Below are positions 35,383 through 44,325 of a DNA stretch of 45,826 nucleotides, piece after piece (the stretch's first letter is position 1; each line of letters starts with the position of its first letter). A program made the translations under genes and the position numbers. The stretch is taken from positions 1 to 45,826 of IMG/VR virus record IMGVR_UViG_3300017917_001873; one strand, written 5' to 3'. The stretch comes from a virus. The notes below the pieces were generated by a model. That model was not told the DNA's origin and made no database searches. It saw nothing but the letters and a program-made list of their open reading frames with translations.

Positions 35383-37660
35383 TTTTCTTTTCTACCTGTT
35401 CTTTAATCCATGCGTAGGTGATACGTAATCCATTTTCCAAATCCTCACCAGGGGCCCAGCCAATAACATCATTAATAAGTTTATTATGACTGTTCCTGCC
35501 CATAACACCCAACGGTCCGTCCACATTTTTAATGTTGATTGTTTTGCCTGAAATGCTGGCGATCAATTTAACAAGTTCATTAATGCTTATCATTCGCTCG
35601 CTGCCCAGATTCAATGGTCTATCATAGTCGCTGGCCATGATCCTTTCAATGCCCTGTAAACATTCTTCAATGAACAAAAAGCTTCTTGTTTGTACGCCAG
35701 GTCCCCAGACTTCTACGGTTCCACCATCTTCGCACATGGCAACTTTGCGACATAGGGCTGCTGGTGCTTTTTCTTTACCGTTGGCCCAGCTGCCCAGCGG
35801 TCCAAATATATTATGGAATCTGGCAATGCGTGCACGTATGCCATGATTGCGTGCGAATGCCATGTAGACACGCTCGCTGAATAATTTTTCCCAGCCGTAT
35901 TCACTGTCAGGATCAGCAGGATATGCACTGTCTTCGCTTAGTAAGGGATTGTCTGGTTCTGTTTGATTTCTACTAGGATACATGCAGGCACTGCTGCTAT
36001 AGAATACTCTTTTAACACCCTTCTTGACCATTTCATGCAAGACGTTTAGATTAATTATTGCACTGTTATGCATTATGTCTGCATCATTGTCGCCAGTAAA
36101 AATATAACCTGCCCCGCCCATGTCTGCTGCCAACTGATATATTTCATATACATCTTCCGTGATTAATTTTGCAACATTCTGTGGGTCACGCAGATCCATG
36201 ATATGAAATTCATGCGCTTCTGTTGTACTGTATTCTGGATATTTTAAGTCGGCACCGATAACATAGTAGCCATCTTTTTTTAATTTTTCTGCAAGATGTG
36301 TTCCTATGAAACCACCTGCACCACATACTATAACCTTTTTCATTTCCCTGGCTCCTGTAACTTCTGCCCCATATTTATCGCAGAATTTTTGCATTTCTAT
36401 ATGTTTACGATTTCTCAAATGCTGGAAATTATATTCAACAATTTCCTTGACATTTTCTTGTAATAAAATCTTGTCATCATCTGATAGATTGTCAATTTCA
36501 CTGATAAGGTCCATTACTTTTTGCATACGCAATTTATAATTGGGTTCATCATCATAACTCTCGTCCCAGATATCACCAAATGTTTTAAAGCCCATGTCCC
36601 TTAGATACTTCAATGAATGCTGAGGTCCGATCATTATAAATGGCTGCTTAAAGATTATGGGCTTCATTGTTTTTTCAGTTATGTGTATCATCTCCACTTC
36701 AAAGTTTGTTTCTGATACGATGTGAACAAGACTCTCATCATAAAATTTTACTGTCTCTGCATAGACATCATCTTCCATGGGGAACTTATCAAACTCACCG
36801 TTGTCAAGTATTAATGGCAAACGTTGTTCTAGTTCTTTTATTTGTTCGTTTGACAGATTAATGTTTTCCCTGTTGGCAATTTCTCTGGCAATTTCAAACC
36901 AGGACGCATGACTACCGGACTGTTTGGCTGCAAAACTGATATGTGTCTTGTCTAATAAATTCCTTTCAAACAACCGTAGTAAAAAATCAAATCTATGCGG
37001 TCTGTAACGCCTATTGAAATTTAAGAAAGTTTTTTTCCTGGGCCCAATAACATATTTTCTGTCACACAATCTTTGATCATTTGCAACTTGTATTTGATCC
37101 AGCAAATAAATTCCTGCATACTCAAAGGTCATCTTGGGTTCAAGGCCGCGATGCAGGCAATATCTTTCGTAAATTTCTTGACCGTTGAGACAGTTACTTA
37201 GATATATGACTCTAGTTAAATCTATACCTTTATCTGCAAAATAAGATTGTATTTTTGTAATTGTGTAATCATCAACAAAGCTCTCATGATGATTCGTTAT
37301 TAGTATCCAGCCTTGGCGTCTATTAACGGCATCAATTACACTTTCATTAATGGGGACATTCTCAAATACACCAATGCCAGATTGGAACGCTGACGATTCA
37401 AAATTTCTTTTGAATGACATGGTTAATTCATATAAGAAGGGACCAGTGGTCATGCCCAGATCATAGACTGGTATACTGCGTGTAGGTACGTAATTTCTAT
37501 AAAAAGTTGCCACGGGGTTGACATCGTCTGTTGTTATATGTCGTTGCCAGTCTATTCTAGGCATGGCCTTGGCTAGATCGTACACATCAGGTATTTTTGT
37601 GTTAATTATAGGACCACGCGGTCCGATCCATTCGTATAAAAATTGTAACTCTTTAGACAT
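35375..37660 (-). CDS. Fusion of an 'EKxxKP' glycosyltransferase-like domain and GDP-mannose 3,5-epimerase-like domain
   Basis: 761 residues. Residues 1 to about 430 are the glycosyltransferase-like part: FLNFNRRYRPHRFDFL near 212-227, SETNFE at 316-321, ITEKTMKPIIFKQPFIMIGP at 327-346. From Met440 a complete extended SDR epimerase follows: KKVIVCGAGGFIG, LAADMGGAGYI, SSSACMYP, EYGWEK (catalytic Tyr588/Lys592), RFHNIFGPLG, GKEKAPAALCRK, QTRSFLFIEEC, LNLGSERM and VDGPLGVMGRNS. These motifs fit GDP-mannose 3,5-epimerase, which converts GDP-D-mannose to GDP-L-galactose/L-gulose. The fusion suggests the transferase uses the epimerised sugar directly. An internal start at Met440 could also give free epimerase. 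Confidence 0.88.
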   Translation of the reverse strand: MSKELQFLYEWIGPRGPIINTKIPDVYDLAKAMPRIDWQRHITTDDVNPVATFYRNYVPTRSIPVYDLGMTTGPFLYELTMSFKRNFESSAFQSGIGVFENVPINESVIDAVNRRQGWILITNHHESFVDDYTITKIQSYFADKGIDLTRVIYLSNCLNGQEIYERYCLHRGLEPKMTFEYAGIYLLDQIQVANDQRLCDRKYVIGPRKKTFLNFNRRYRPHRFDFLLRLFERNLLDKTHISFAAKQSGSHASWFEIAREIANRENINLSNEQIKELEQRLPLILDNGEFDKFPMEDDVYAETVKFYDESLVHIVSETNFEVEMIHITEKTMKPIIFKQPFIMIGPQHSLKYLRDMGFKTFGDIWDESYDDEPNYKLRMQKVMDLISEIDNLSDDDKILLQENVKEIVEYNFQHLRNRKHIEMQKFCDKYGAEVTGAREMKKVIVCGAGGFIGTHLAEKLKKDGYYVIGADLKYPEYSTTEAHEFHIMDLRDPQNVAKLITEDVYEIYQLAADMGGAGYIFTGDNDADIMHNSAIINLNVLHEMVKKGVKRVFYSSSACMYPSRNQTEPDNPLLSEDSAYPADPDSEYGWEKLFSERVYMAFARNHGIRARIARFHNIFGPLGSWANGKEKAPAALCRKVAMCEDGGTVEVWGPGVQTRSFLFIEECLQGIERIMASDYDRPLNLGSERMISINELVKLIASISGKTINIKNVDGPLGVMGRNSHNKLINDVIGWAPGEDLENGLRITYAWIKEQVEKKNV

Positions 37661-38510
37661 GATAAGATTTAGTTACGTCCTTATAACCATTTTGTCTTTC
37701 GAAATCGTCGAAGGCAGCATGTGTGCCCATTGGTGTATATTTGCCACCAGGGCAAACAGAATTTAAATAGTTTTCCGCATGGTCTGCATATCTTGCCATT
37801 ACGTCCATGGATAATCCATCAATGGTTCTCATCGCATGATCTTTTATCCAAAAAAGGAATTGCATTGGACTTGGATGCGTATCTAGAAATTCTATATGTT
37901 TACCTTCATGGTAATATGAGCATGTATATTTCCATGCATTGTGGCCGTATGTTTCTTTTATATAATCATTGAAATTTTTATCTATTAGATGATCTTTATA
38001 CTGTTGCATGGTTCTTTTTAATAAATCATATTCAGGTGTTATCATTGTATTCTGATAATGCACATTAAATTCTTCATTATGAGAATCCAAATGCACCATT
38101 GAAAATTTATTCAAGAATGCATAGTACCATTTACAGCCTGTTTCCTCCAATAGTTTTGCTACAGCAACCATATAAGTTAATTGTTTTACAGTGGTTAGTT
38201 GATCAGAATTATAATAATCAAGACCGGCCATAACAAGTCTTTCTGCCGATGTATCTCCCAACATCGGCCAACCCCCATTGTTATCCAAGAAATCTATTCT
38301 AGCAGGATCAGTCCATTGAACTATAACAGTATCGTCTACTCCTATATTTTTATCCATGACCGCCTGCATGACTCTATAGAAGATAACAAAGTTACCGCAC
38401 CCTGGCTGACCATAATTTAATGTTATGTCAAAATTTTGCCCTATTATATTAGGCCAGGTGGGCCAGCGGTATTTTGTGAAACTATCACCAAACGCAATCA
38501 ATCTTCTCAT
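37653..38510 (-). CDS. SGNH/GDSL-like hydrolase or acyltransferase
   Basis: 285 residues. LIAFGDSFTKYRWPTW is block I with canonical GDSF. LNYGQPGCGNFVIFY has the block II/III Gly and Asn. VIVQWTDPARIDFL parallels IIIQLTGPTRI of the 18551 protein, and the two are probably closest to each other. The C-terminal EFLDTHPSPMQF has Asp two rather than three before His. Overlaps: 8 bases with the fusion gene downstream and ATGA with the radical SAM gene upstream. Confidence 0.8.
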   Translation of the reverse strand: MRRLIAFGDSFTKYRWPTWPNIIGQNFDITLNYGQPGCGNFVIFYRVMQAVMDKNIGVDDTVIVQWTDPARIDFLDNNGGWPMLGDTSAERLVMAGLDYYNSDQLTTVKQLTYMVAVAKLLEETGCKWYYAFLNKFSMVHLDSHNEEFNVHYQNTMITPEYDLLKRTMQQYKDHLIDKNFNDYIKETYGHNAWKYTCSYYHEGKHIEFLDTHPSPMQFLFWIKDHAMRTIDGLSMDVMARYADHAENYLNSVCPGGKYTPMGTHAAFDDFERQNGYKDVTKSYHV

Positions 38511-39952
38511 TTTGTATTTTTATGATGCTGTGGTGTGCCATCTCCTAATGGCTGGAATTCGCCATGATAGTCAACCTTGATCGTATCATACCACTGAATT
38601 AATTCGTAGGGGAATGTTGTCCAAAAATTAAACCCATTGCGTTTGTCATACTGTTCGTAGAATGCCCTAAAGTCATGTTGCAGATCTTCCTTGTTGCCTA
38701 CACGTACATGTGGTTTTTCTACCACTTCAATATAATCTATTAGACGTTCTATCTGACTGCCTTCTCCTATTTGAATAGCAGGGAAACCGTCTTTGACTAA
38801 TTTCTTCTGCTTGGTAACTTCATACCACGTTTTGAGTTTCTCACGCAGCAGGTTCTTTAAATGATCTGGTAGCGCAAGAGGACTCATAAAGCTGGGCCAG
38901 CGCAATATGTTTAGATCCAACATAGGCTTGTTGTTGCCAAAACGATCCTTTAAACTTATCATATCATCCATGAATTCAGTAATACTGAATAGGCATAGAC
39001 TATTGATAGTCATCATGATTGTTACTGCTCTGGGCTTGCCGTTTTCTAACATGTAGACCAGATTGTTTCTCCATGTATCATAATCTAGGCCAGCACGTAT
39101 GTAATTTGCGTGTTTGCCATAGGACTCGTTACTGGTATAGATATCGAACTCTTTTACTTTTAGAGTGTTGGTATAATGAACTAGTTTTTCCAACAACTCC
39201 TGTTTCATACCAAAGTTAGTATTAACCGCAATACGCAGGTTGGGATTTTCTTCCTGACTTAACATTTCCATAAAGCGCCAGAAATTATGACTCATGGTGG
39301 CTTCGCCGCCTGTGATGCGTATTTCCTGTAACTCTGTACGCAATTGTGGCCACCAGCGGAAGAAAGCTTCTACGTAGGGATTTCCCGTGTTAAATTTACC
39401 GTAGGGATCTGCCCAGCTGCCATCATGATGATATGCGCCACGCCCATCACTTTTCATATGCTGATAGGCGCCATGTTGTTTCATCTGTCTTGCCCACTCG
39501 GTGCTGTAGCCTGCATTGCAGTAGCTACAGCTAAACTGGCAGATGCGATCAAAACTGATCTCCATGGTTTTGGGTATAATATCTTCTGTATGCGCTCTAG
39601 TTGGTATCTTTTGTATGTCTTCTATCTTGTAGATCATGCTCTTGAATACACGATCACTGACATTCTCTCTGCCTATGTCTTCTACTTTCCAACAATAATC
39701 ACATTCATGCGGGCGGTGACCATCCAGCATGAGTTTACGCATTTTCTTTTTGTGGTTAGTATTGTGTATTAGGCTAGGATTCCAACGTAGTTCATCTTCG
39801 CCTGCTTCTATCATGTGTGGCAGTGGCAAGTGACAACTCATTGTTTCACCACTGCCCAGGTGTATGCTTGTATTATACCATTTTGCAGCACAAAAGCTGG
39901 GACTAATACTGTCTAAATTTTTCTTGCGCCAGTCGTATAGTTCGTTTCCCAT
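38507..39952 (-). CDS. N-terminal-twitch radical SAM protein (type B, 'SPSFCAAKW' subtype)
   Basis: 481 residues. The usual FCxxPW is SPSFCAAKW (C21), the CC is a single Cys in MSCHLP (C40), and CDYC follows at 84-87. SAM motif CQFSCSYC is at 138-145 and the GGEP loop reads RITGGEATMS. It resembles only its neighbour at 39962 in these points (both have SPSFCAAKW, HNTN.KK..RK and ILRWP/YLRWP.F.S). These two form a separate branch of type B located in the other operon. A 9-base gap separates them. Confidence 0.88.
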   Translation of the reverse strand: MGNELYDWRKKNLDSISPSFCAAKWYNTSIHLGSGETMSCHLPLPHMIEAGEDELRWNPSLIHNTNHKKKMRKLMLDGHRPHECDYCWKVEDIGRENVSDRVFKSMIYKIEDIQKIPTRAHTEDIIPKTMEISFDRICQFSCSYCNAGYSTEWARQMKQHGAYQHMKSDGRGAYHHDGSWADPYGKFNTGNPYVEAFFRWWPQLRTELQEIRITGGEATMSHNFWRFMEMLSQEENPNLRIAVNTNFGMKQELLEKLVHYTNTLKVKEFDIYTSNESYGKHANYIRAGLDYDTWRNNLVYMLENGKPRAVTIMMTINSLCLFSITEFMDDMISLKDRFGNNKPMLDLNILRWPSFMSPLALPDHLKNLLREKLKTWYEVTKQKKLVKDGFPAIQIGEGSQIERLIDYIEVVEKPHVRVGNKEDLQHDFRAFYEQYDKRNGFNFWTTFPYELIQWYDTIKVDYHGEFQPLGDGTPQHHKNTK

Positions 39953-39961
39953 TGATTTTCC

Positions 39962-41443
39962 TTATGCTGTAAATTTATCTGCAAGAGATTTTGCATTATA
40001 ATCATCATATACCTTTTTACACTCATAGTAAAAATCAGTATACTCGGGGAATGTTTCTAGGAAATTTGTGCCCCTACGGCGATCATGTTCATTGACAAAG
40101 GCATAAAAATCCCCCTTGGCCTTGGACAAGAATTCCCAGTCTGGTTTATGATGATTTCCTTCTATCACTCTATAAATGCGTTTCATTCTACTTATTTCAT
40201 AATCGAAATATCCCTTGCCGCAGAGTGGTAGCCAGTAGGTCTGCTGCATGTTTTTATACATGTAGCTAACGCTGTCTTCTACATACTTGATCATGTCATA
40301 GGGTATGATCCAAGCAGACAAGAACTGTGGCCAGCGCAGGTATGGAATATCTAGACTTACGGGATGTGGTCTAGTTGGTTGTACGGTGTATTGTTCTTTA
40401 AGTACCAAGACATCTTTCATAAAGTCAGTAAAACTACTAACGCTAAGAACATTATACGTACTCATTATTGTGAGTTTGCTGTCTCTGATTTCACTTAGAA
40501 CTCTATGACAATTCTTTAACCATTTGTCGTAATTTAGGCCGAAACGTATGTACTCTGCACGTTTGCCATGCGCTTCACAACTTGTGTAAAGTTTAAAACT
40601 CTTAATGGCACCTTTTTCCTGTATGATGGCCATGCGTTCGACGAATCTTTCAAATATCTCGTCTGGGATACACAGGTTGCTGTTGATGTCTAGCTCTAAC
40701 TCTGGCTGAGGATTTTCTATTAGATAATCCAATACCCTATATGTGTGTTTGCTCAACAGTGGTTCACCACCAGTAATTCTAAAGACTTTGAGTCCTTTAA
40801 TTAGGTCAGGCCACCACTTCCAGAAAGCATCAACGTAGGGATTTTCTTCACGTTCAGGTATGGGCATTTTGCCTATTTGTTTAAGATAATCAAGGTTATT
40901 ATAACCTATACTAAACAGTTCATAGTGACCATGAGCCTGTATTTCTTCCATCCATTTACTGGATACTTCTGGGCTGCAATAGCTGCATTTGAAATTACAA
41001 ACATTACTAAAACTTATTTCAAAATAAGTAGGATTAGCATCATCGTCCCACTTGGCATTTTTAATTTCTTCTATATAGGGTCTTGCCCAGTGCTCAGATG
41101 ACTTTGTTACTCGGTCGCTGAATACTTCATCGCCTGTTTTTACTGGGCTATCTTCTACACGCCAGCAATAATCACATTCTGCAGGTCGTTGACCTTCCAA
41201 CATCATTTTACGCTGTTGCTTTTTAAAATTTGTATTATGAATAGCAGTGGGATTAATTAAAACCTCATCAACAGGAATTTTATGAGTTGTTGGGTGGTGG
41301 CAACTATGTGTCTGTCCAATGGCCAGATGCACAGTAACCTGTTTCCATTTTGCAGCACAAAAGCTGGGACTTATTGTATCCAGTTCGGCTTTGACCGATG
41401 GCATTAATGCATTAACATCAAATTTTCTATCTTCTTTTTCCAT
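39962..41443 (-). CDS. N-terminal-twitch radical SAM protein (type B, 'SPSFCAAKW' subtype)
   Basis: 493 residues. SPSFCAAKW (C29), HSCHHP (C48) and CDYC at 90-93. The SAM motif CNFKCSYC is at 149-156, with RITGGEPLLS. A paralogue of 38507 by tandem duplication: the N-terminal 100 residues and the 'RRGTNFLETFPEY' C-terminus align with KRNGFNFWTTFPYE there. The His-rich stretch around C48 (SCHHPTTH) is notable and could supply non-Cys cluster ligands. A 1-base gap to the upstream glycosyltransferase. Confidence 0.88.
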   Translation of the reverse strand: MEKEDRKFDVNALMPSVKAELDTISPSFCAAKWKQVTVHLAIGQTHSCHHPTTHKIPVDEVLINPTAIHNTNFKKQQRKMMLEGQRPAECDYCWRVEDSPVKTGDEVFSDRVTKSSEHWARPYIEEIKNAKWDDDANPTYFEISFSNVCNFKCSYCSPEVSSKWMEEIQAHGHYELFSIGYNNLDYLKQIGKMPIPEREENPYVDAFWKWWPDLIKGLKVFRITGGEPLLSKHTYRVLDYLIENPQPELELDINSNLCIPDEIFERFVERMAIIQEKGAIKSFKLYTSCEAHGKRAEYIRFGLNYDKWLKNCHRVLSEIRDSKLTIMSTYNVLSVSSFTDFMKDVLVLKEQYTVQPTRPHPVSLDIPYLRWPQFLSAWIIPYDMIKYVEDSVSYMYKNMQQTYWLPLCGKGYFDYEISRMKRIYRVIEGNHHKPDWEFLSKAKGDFYAFVNEHDRRRGTNFLETFPEYTDFYYECKKVYDDYNAKSLADKFTA

Positions 41444-41444
41444 G

Positions 41445-42416
41445 TTATTCTATGCTGTTTTCTACTTGGCTTTCTTTAACCATTGCACCTAACCTAGGAG
41501 GATTGATCCAACTCTCTTTGAAGAATTTACTACCATTGGCGTCAAGCTCTGCTATTTCCAAGCCCAATCTAGTTCTCAAAACTTCTCCTAGTTTAAAGAC
41601 TTCATCCTGTAATTTTCTTTTATCATATGTCCAGCCAGTTGCCTTGCATATTTCTGCTCCACCACTGAATTGGGGCTGTACGCTCTGCTGCCAGAAGGCA
41701 TCATGCCATTTAAAGTCTCTTACATTTTTATAATCAAAACTGTCACGTGCTAGATTGGTCATATAGGCACCTAGTCTAGTGCCAAACATAGCCCATAGAC
41801 CATTTTCAACATCCGCACCCACACTTGCCCAGACTAGAAGTCGCTTGTAATTTCTATCATGTACTCGTTCTTTTAATCTTCTAGGATCAACTGTTTGACC
41901 AGCTTCTAATGTTAACTTGACACCCTCTCGGAATCCTGCACGATACGCTTGGTATGCGCTGGCATTATTATGAACATCACAATAGATGTTGTTCATCTGA
42001 TAATAATAGATATCCCAACAAAAGTCAACTTGTGCTTTGGGGTCATCTGCCGCTTCATGTGTACGCATTTGTTCTACAACATGTTTTGGCCACATCTTAA
42101 TGCCACCGTTGCCGTAGACTAATCCGTTGATGACATTTTTTCCAGCCCAGCTTATAACATCATGTTTGCCCACTTTGTTCATATCAATTTCTATCGTAAA
42201 GAAATCATCGTGAACAATATTGTCAGCATCCACAGTGATGAACCTGTCTGTTTCCGCTACCCTGGCGGCGGCTTTGTGGCAGGCATCACTGCCATAGACG
42301 CCATGTATTCTTTTCGCCCAGGGTGCCTTTTGTTGTAAGTTAGCATAGTTTGCATCAGCATTAGGTTCATCTAAACTCATGAAAACAATGTCAAAATCTG
42401 TAATAGGTACTAGCAT
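41445..42416 (-). CDS. GT-A type glycosyltransferase, GGIKL family, long form
   Basis: 323 residues. FDIVFMSLDEPNADANY, FITVDADNIVHDDF (DxD 63-65), VINGLVYGNGGIKMWP, AYQAYRAGFREGVKLTL and ASVGADVENGLWAMFGTRL correspond step by step to 24774. The C-terminal AELDANGSKFFKESWINPP matches the extension found there. It lies 15 kb away from the trio and in the other operon, so the family has spread across both blocks. Its start lies 26 bases inside the preceding gene. Confidence 0.8.
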   Translation of the reverse strand: MLVPITDFDIVFMSLDEPNADANYANLQQKAPWAKRIHGVYGSDACHKAAARVAETDRFITVDADNIVHDDFFTIEIDMNKVGKHDVISWAGKNVINGLVYGNGGIKMWPKHVVEQMRTHEAADDPKAQVDFCWDIYYYQMNNIYCDVHNNASAYQAYRAGFREGVKLTLEAGQTVDPRRLKERVHDRNYKRLLVWASVGADVENGLWAMFGTRLGAYMTNLARDSFDYKNVRDFKWHDAFWQQSVQPQFSGGAEICKATGWTYDKRKLQDEVFKLGEVLRTRLGLEIAELDANGSKFFKESWINPPRLGAMVKESQVENSIE

Positions 42417-43482
42417 AATTATCCTCTAAATGTAGGTGTAGGTGATCTGTGGTCAACCTTACAGCATCTTTTGATTTTAATTCTATTTCATATAAATTAA
42501 AATTATTCAATGCGCTTCTATTAATTCTTTTATATTCCATCAGACGTGTAGGATCAAACTTCGAGAACATATAAAACGTTATTTCTTCATTGATTTTAAA
42601 ATTATTTGTGTCTTGCATTATACTTTGCAAAAATAATTTATTACCGTCTTGCTTGTATATTATCTGCGGTCTTTCATAATTGCCGCCAAGAGTGGGTCTT
42701 TCATATTCATTCTGTAGCGAAAATGTCAGTGGTAGTTCATTATTATAGTGCAAGAATGATATTTTTTTAAAATCATCTTTGCTATCAGGCAACCAATTGC
42801 ACTTTTTTTCTATTTGCTGTAGGTTACACAACTCAAATATATTGATATCAATTTTATCATGAAGTCGTGTTCTATCTGTTTTGTCTATACAAAACAAACT
42901 GAAATGACCGTTATTTCTTTCCAGTCTATGTTCTGACAAGTTATCAGACGACATATATCGTTTTAATTTTTCATAGTCTAATACGACACTAATCTTTTTC
43001 AATACTATGTCGCAATATACGTGTACCACTGCTTCTGGATTATCATGCGGTACGAACACATAATCAAATTCTGATTTAAGGTATGAGGGAGATTCCAGTG
43101 TTATTTCTTTTGATCTATCCTTGTTATGTTTAACATGAAGTCTAGATAAAGGAATTCTACCATCAAAAATTTTGTTTATAATATTTTCTTGTTTGGTAAC
43201 AAATATTCCATAGCGCAAAGAGGATGCAGCTTCTCTTTTTTCAGGAGTTATTTCAATAATACTATTTGTTAGTTTATCGTACTCTACAAAAAATTCTAAT
43301 TCCTTTTTTTCTTTTTTTCTTAGAAGCCTTGGTTGTACGTCAAATTCATAGTCTTGTAATAATATATCAGACGTTTGTTCTTCGTCTAATTCATTATCCA
43401 AGAATAGATCAGCACCTGGATCTTCCGTCCATTGTTCTCTAATATCGCCTAATTCGGGGGCTGACCAATCAAATTCTTCCAT
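42391..43482 (-). CDS. Unassigned 363-residue protein
   Basis: I do not recognise this protein. It opens with an acidic, disordered-looking 60 residues (LDNELDEEQTSDILLQDY), then a basic KKEKKE segment, then a beta-rich body with repeated VFVPHD/VHVYCDIVLKK/SFLHYNNEL-like strands and few Gly. There is no catalytic motif, signal peptide or membrane segment. A NYERPTL/NYERPQI-type short repeat occurs near residue 270. It is located between two glycosyltransferase genes and overlaps the downstream one by 26 bases. A sugar-binding or structural protein is possible; there is no direct evidence. Confidence 0.65.
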   Translation of the reverse strand: MEEFDWSAPELGDIREQWTEDPGADLFLDNELDEEQTSDILLQDYEFDVQPRLLRKKEKKELEFFVEYDKLTNSIIEITPEKREAASSLRYGIFVTKQENIINKIFDGRIPLSRLHVKHNKDRSKEITLESPSYLKSEFDYVFVPHDNPEAVVHVYCDIVLKKISVVLDYEKLKRYMSSDNLSEHRLERNNGHFSLFCIDKTDRTRLHDKIDINIFELCNLQQIEKKCNWLPDSKDDFKKISFLHYNNELPLTFSLQNEYERPTLGGNYERPQIIYKQDGNKLFLQSIMQDTNNFKINEEITFYMFSKFDPTRLMEYKRINRSALNNFNLYEIELKSKDAVRLTTDHLHLHLEDNYASTYYRF

Positions 43483-44325
43483 TTAATTTTTTAGCAGAGA
43501 CAAGTACTCTTCTGATAGCCAGCCTGTATGTTGATATTTGACCAGTCCCAGCTGTATAAAATTTTCTATTTTTAACTTGCCTTCCTCTGTTACCCAATAG
43601 CTCAAAAACTTGTTCCAGGATTCCTTGCTCCATATTGGATTCCAAAAATTGTTTTCTTGAATGCTCAGATCTATGCAATCAACAAAGTCAAAAGTTTTTA
43701 TTTTATCTTCTAGTACATTACGCAGGAAACTCACGACCCATTGTTCCCATAAAAATTCAGGGAAGGTCGGTAACAACAAATCATCACCGGAATCAGATAG
43801 TTGTCTGCTCCATTCTAAAAATTCCTGCTGTTCATAAGAAGCGCATAGATCAACAGCGATACCAAGAATATCCTTGGCGCCATATGACTGATTCAGGTAA
43901 ACAGCATTGAGTACACTGGCATAGCCAAATGTTTTTTCCTCCGCACTGTCTTGCCAGTAGGCACTGGGCCAAATTCTATCTCCAGCAAAACTTAATTTTT
44001 TTTCGGGTATTATAATGGGACCCATACCACGTAGTGATTCCCAGACATCTACATTGAATTTTGTTAGCAATTGGTCGGGAAGCAATGCTATGGTTTTTTC
44101 TAGGGGAGTTGCTAGAAGACTTTTGAAATATTGCAATACCTTGTTTTCACCCACTGAATCTAAATGTATAAGATCAGTGACTCCTTTGACATTTTTTAAT
44201 TCTTCATCAAAAGTAGTAACTATGACAGGTCGAGATGGGTCTATTTTTTTAATACTGTAGATTAACAATTCTACCTGTATTAAATTCTCGTTGGTTGCAT
44301 TGACTATTAAATATCCTTCTTCCAT
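43483..44325 (-). CDS. Divergent glycosyltransferase-like protein without DxD
   Basis: 280 residues. The N-terminus (LLIYSIKKIDPSRPVIVTTFD) and TPLEKTIALLPDQLLTKF (about residue 73-90) occupy the places of AAISVKKH...VTLMTD and SPYKKTLMIDVDYFI in the 44326 protein. The DVD metal motif has become LPDQ, so a metal-dependent GT-A reaction is doubtful. WSKESW..F and W-rich C-terminal segments are unassigned. It may be an inactive paralogue that pairs with the neighbour, or an enzyme with a different mechanism. The upstream gene is adjacent with no gap. Confidence 0.5.
   Translation of the reverse strand: MEEGYLIVNATNENLIQVELLIYSIKKIDPSRPVIVTTFDEELKNVKGVTDLIHLDSVGENKVLQYFKSLLATPLEKTIALLPDQLLTKFNVDVWESLRGMGPIIIPEKKLSFAGDRIWPSAYWQDSAEEKTFGYASVLNAVYLNQSYGAKDILGIAVDLCASYEQQEFLEWSRQLSDSGDDLLLPTFPEFLWEQWVVSFLRNVLEDKIKTFDFVDCIDLSIQENNFWNPIWSKESWNKFLSYWVTEEGKLKIENFIQLGLVKYQHTGWLSEEYLSLLKN

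Noticed and set aside
39344-39772. 142-codon open frame on the + strand
   Set aside because: It lies wholly inside the radical SAM gene at 38507 on the other strand, has no ribosome binding site and reads as low-quality hydrophobic/Cys sequence; a shadow frame.
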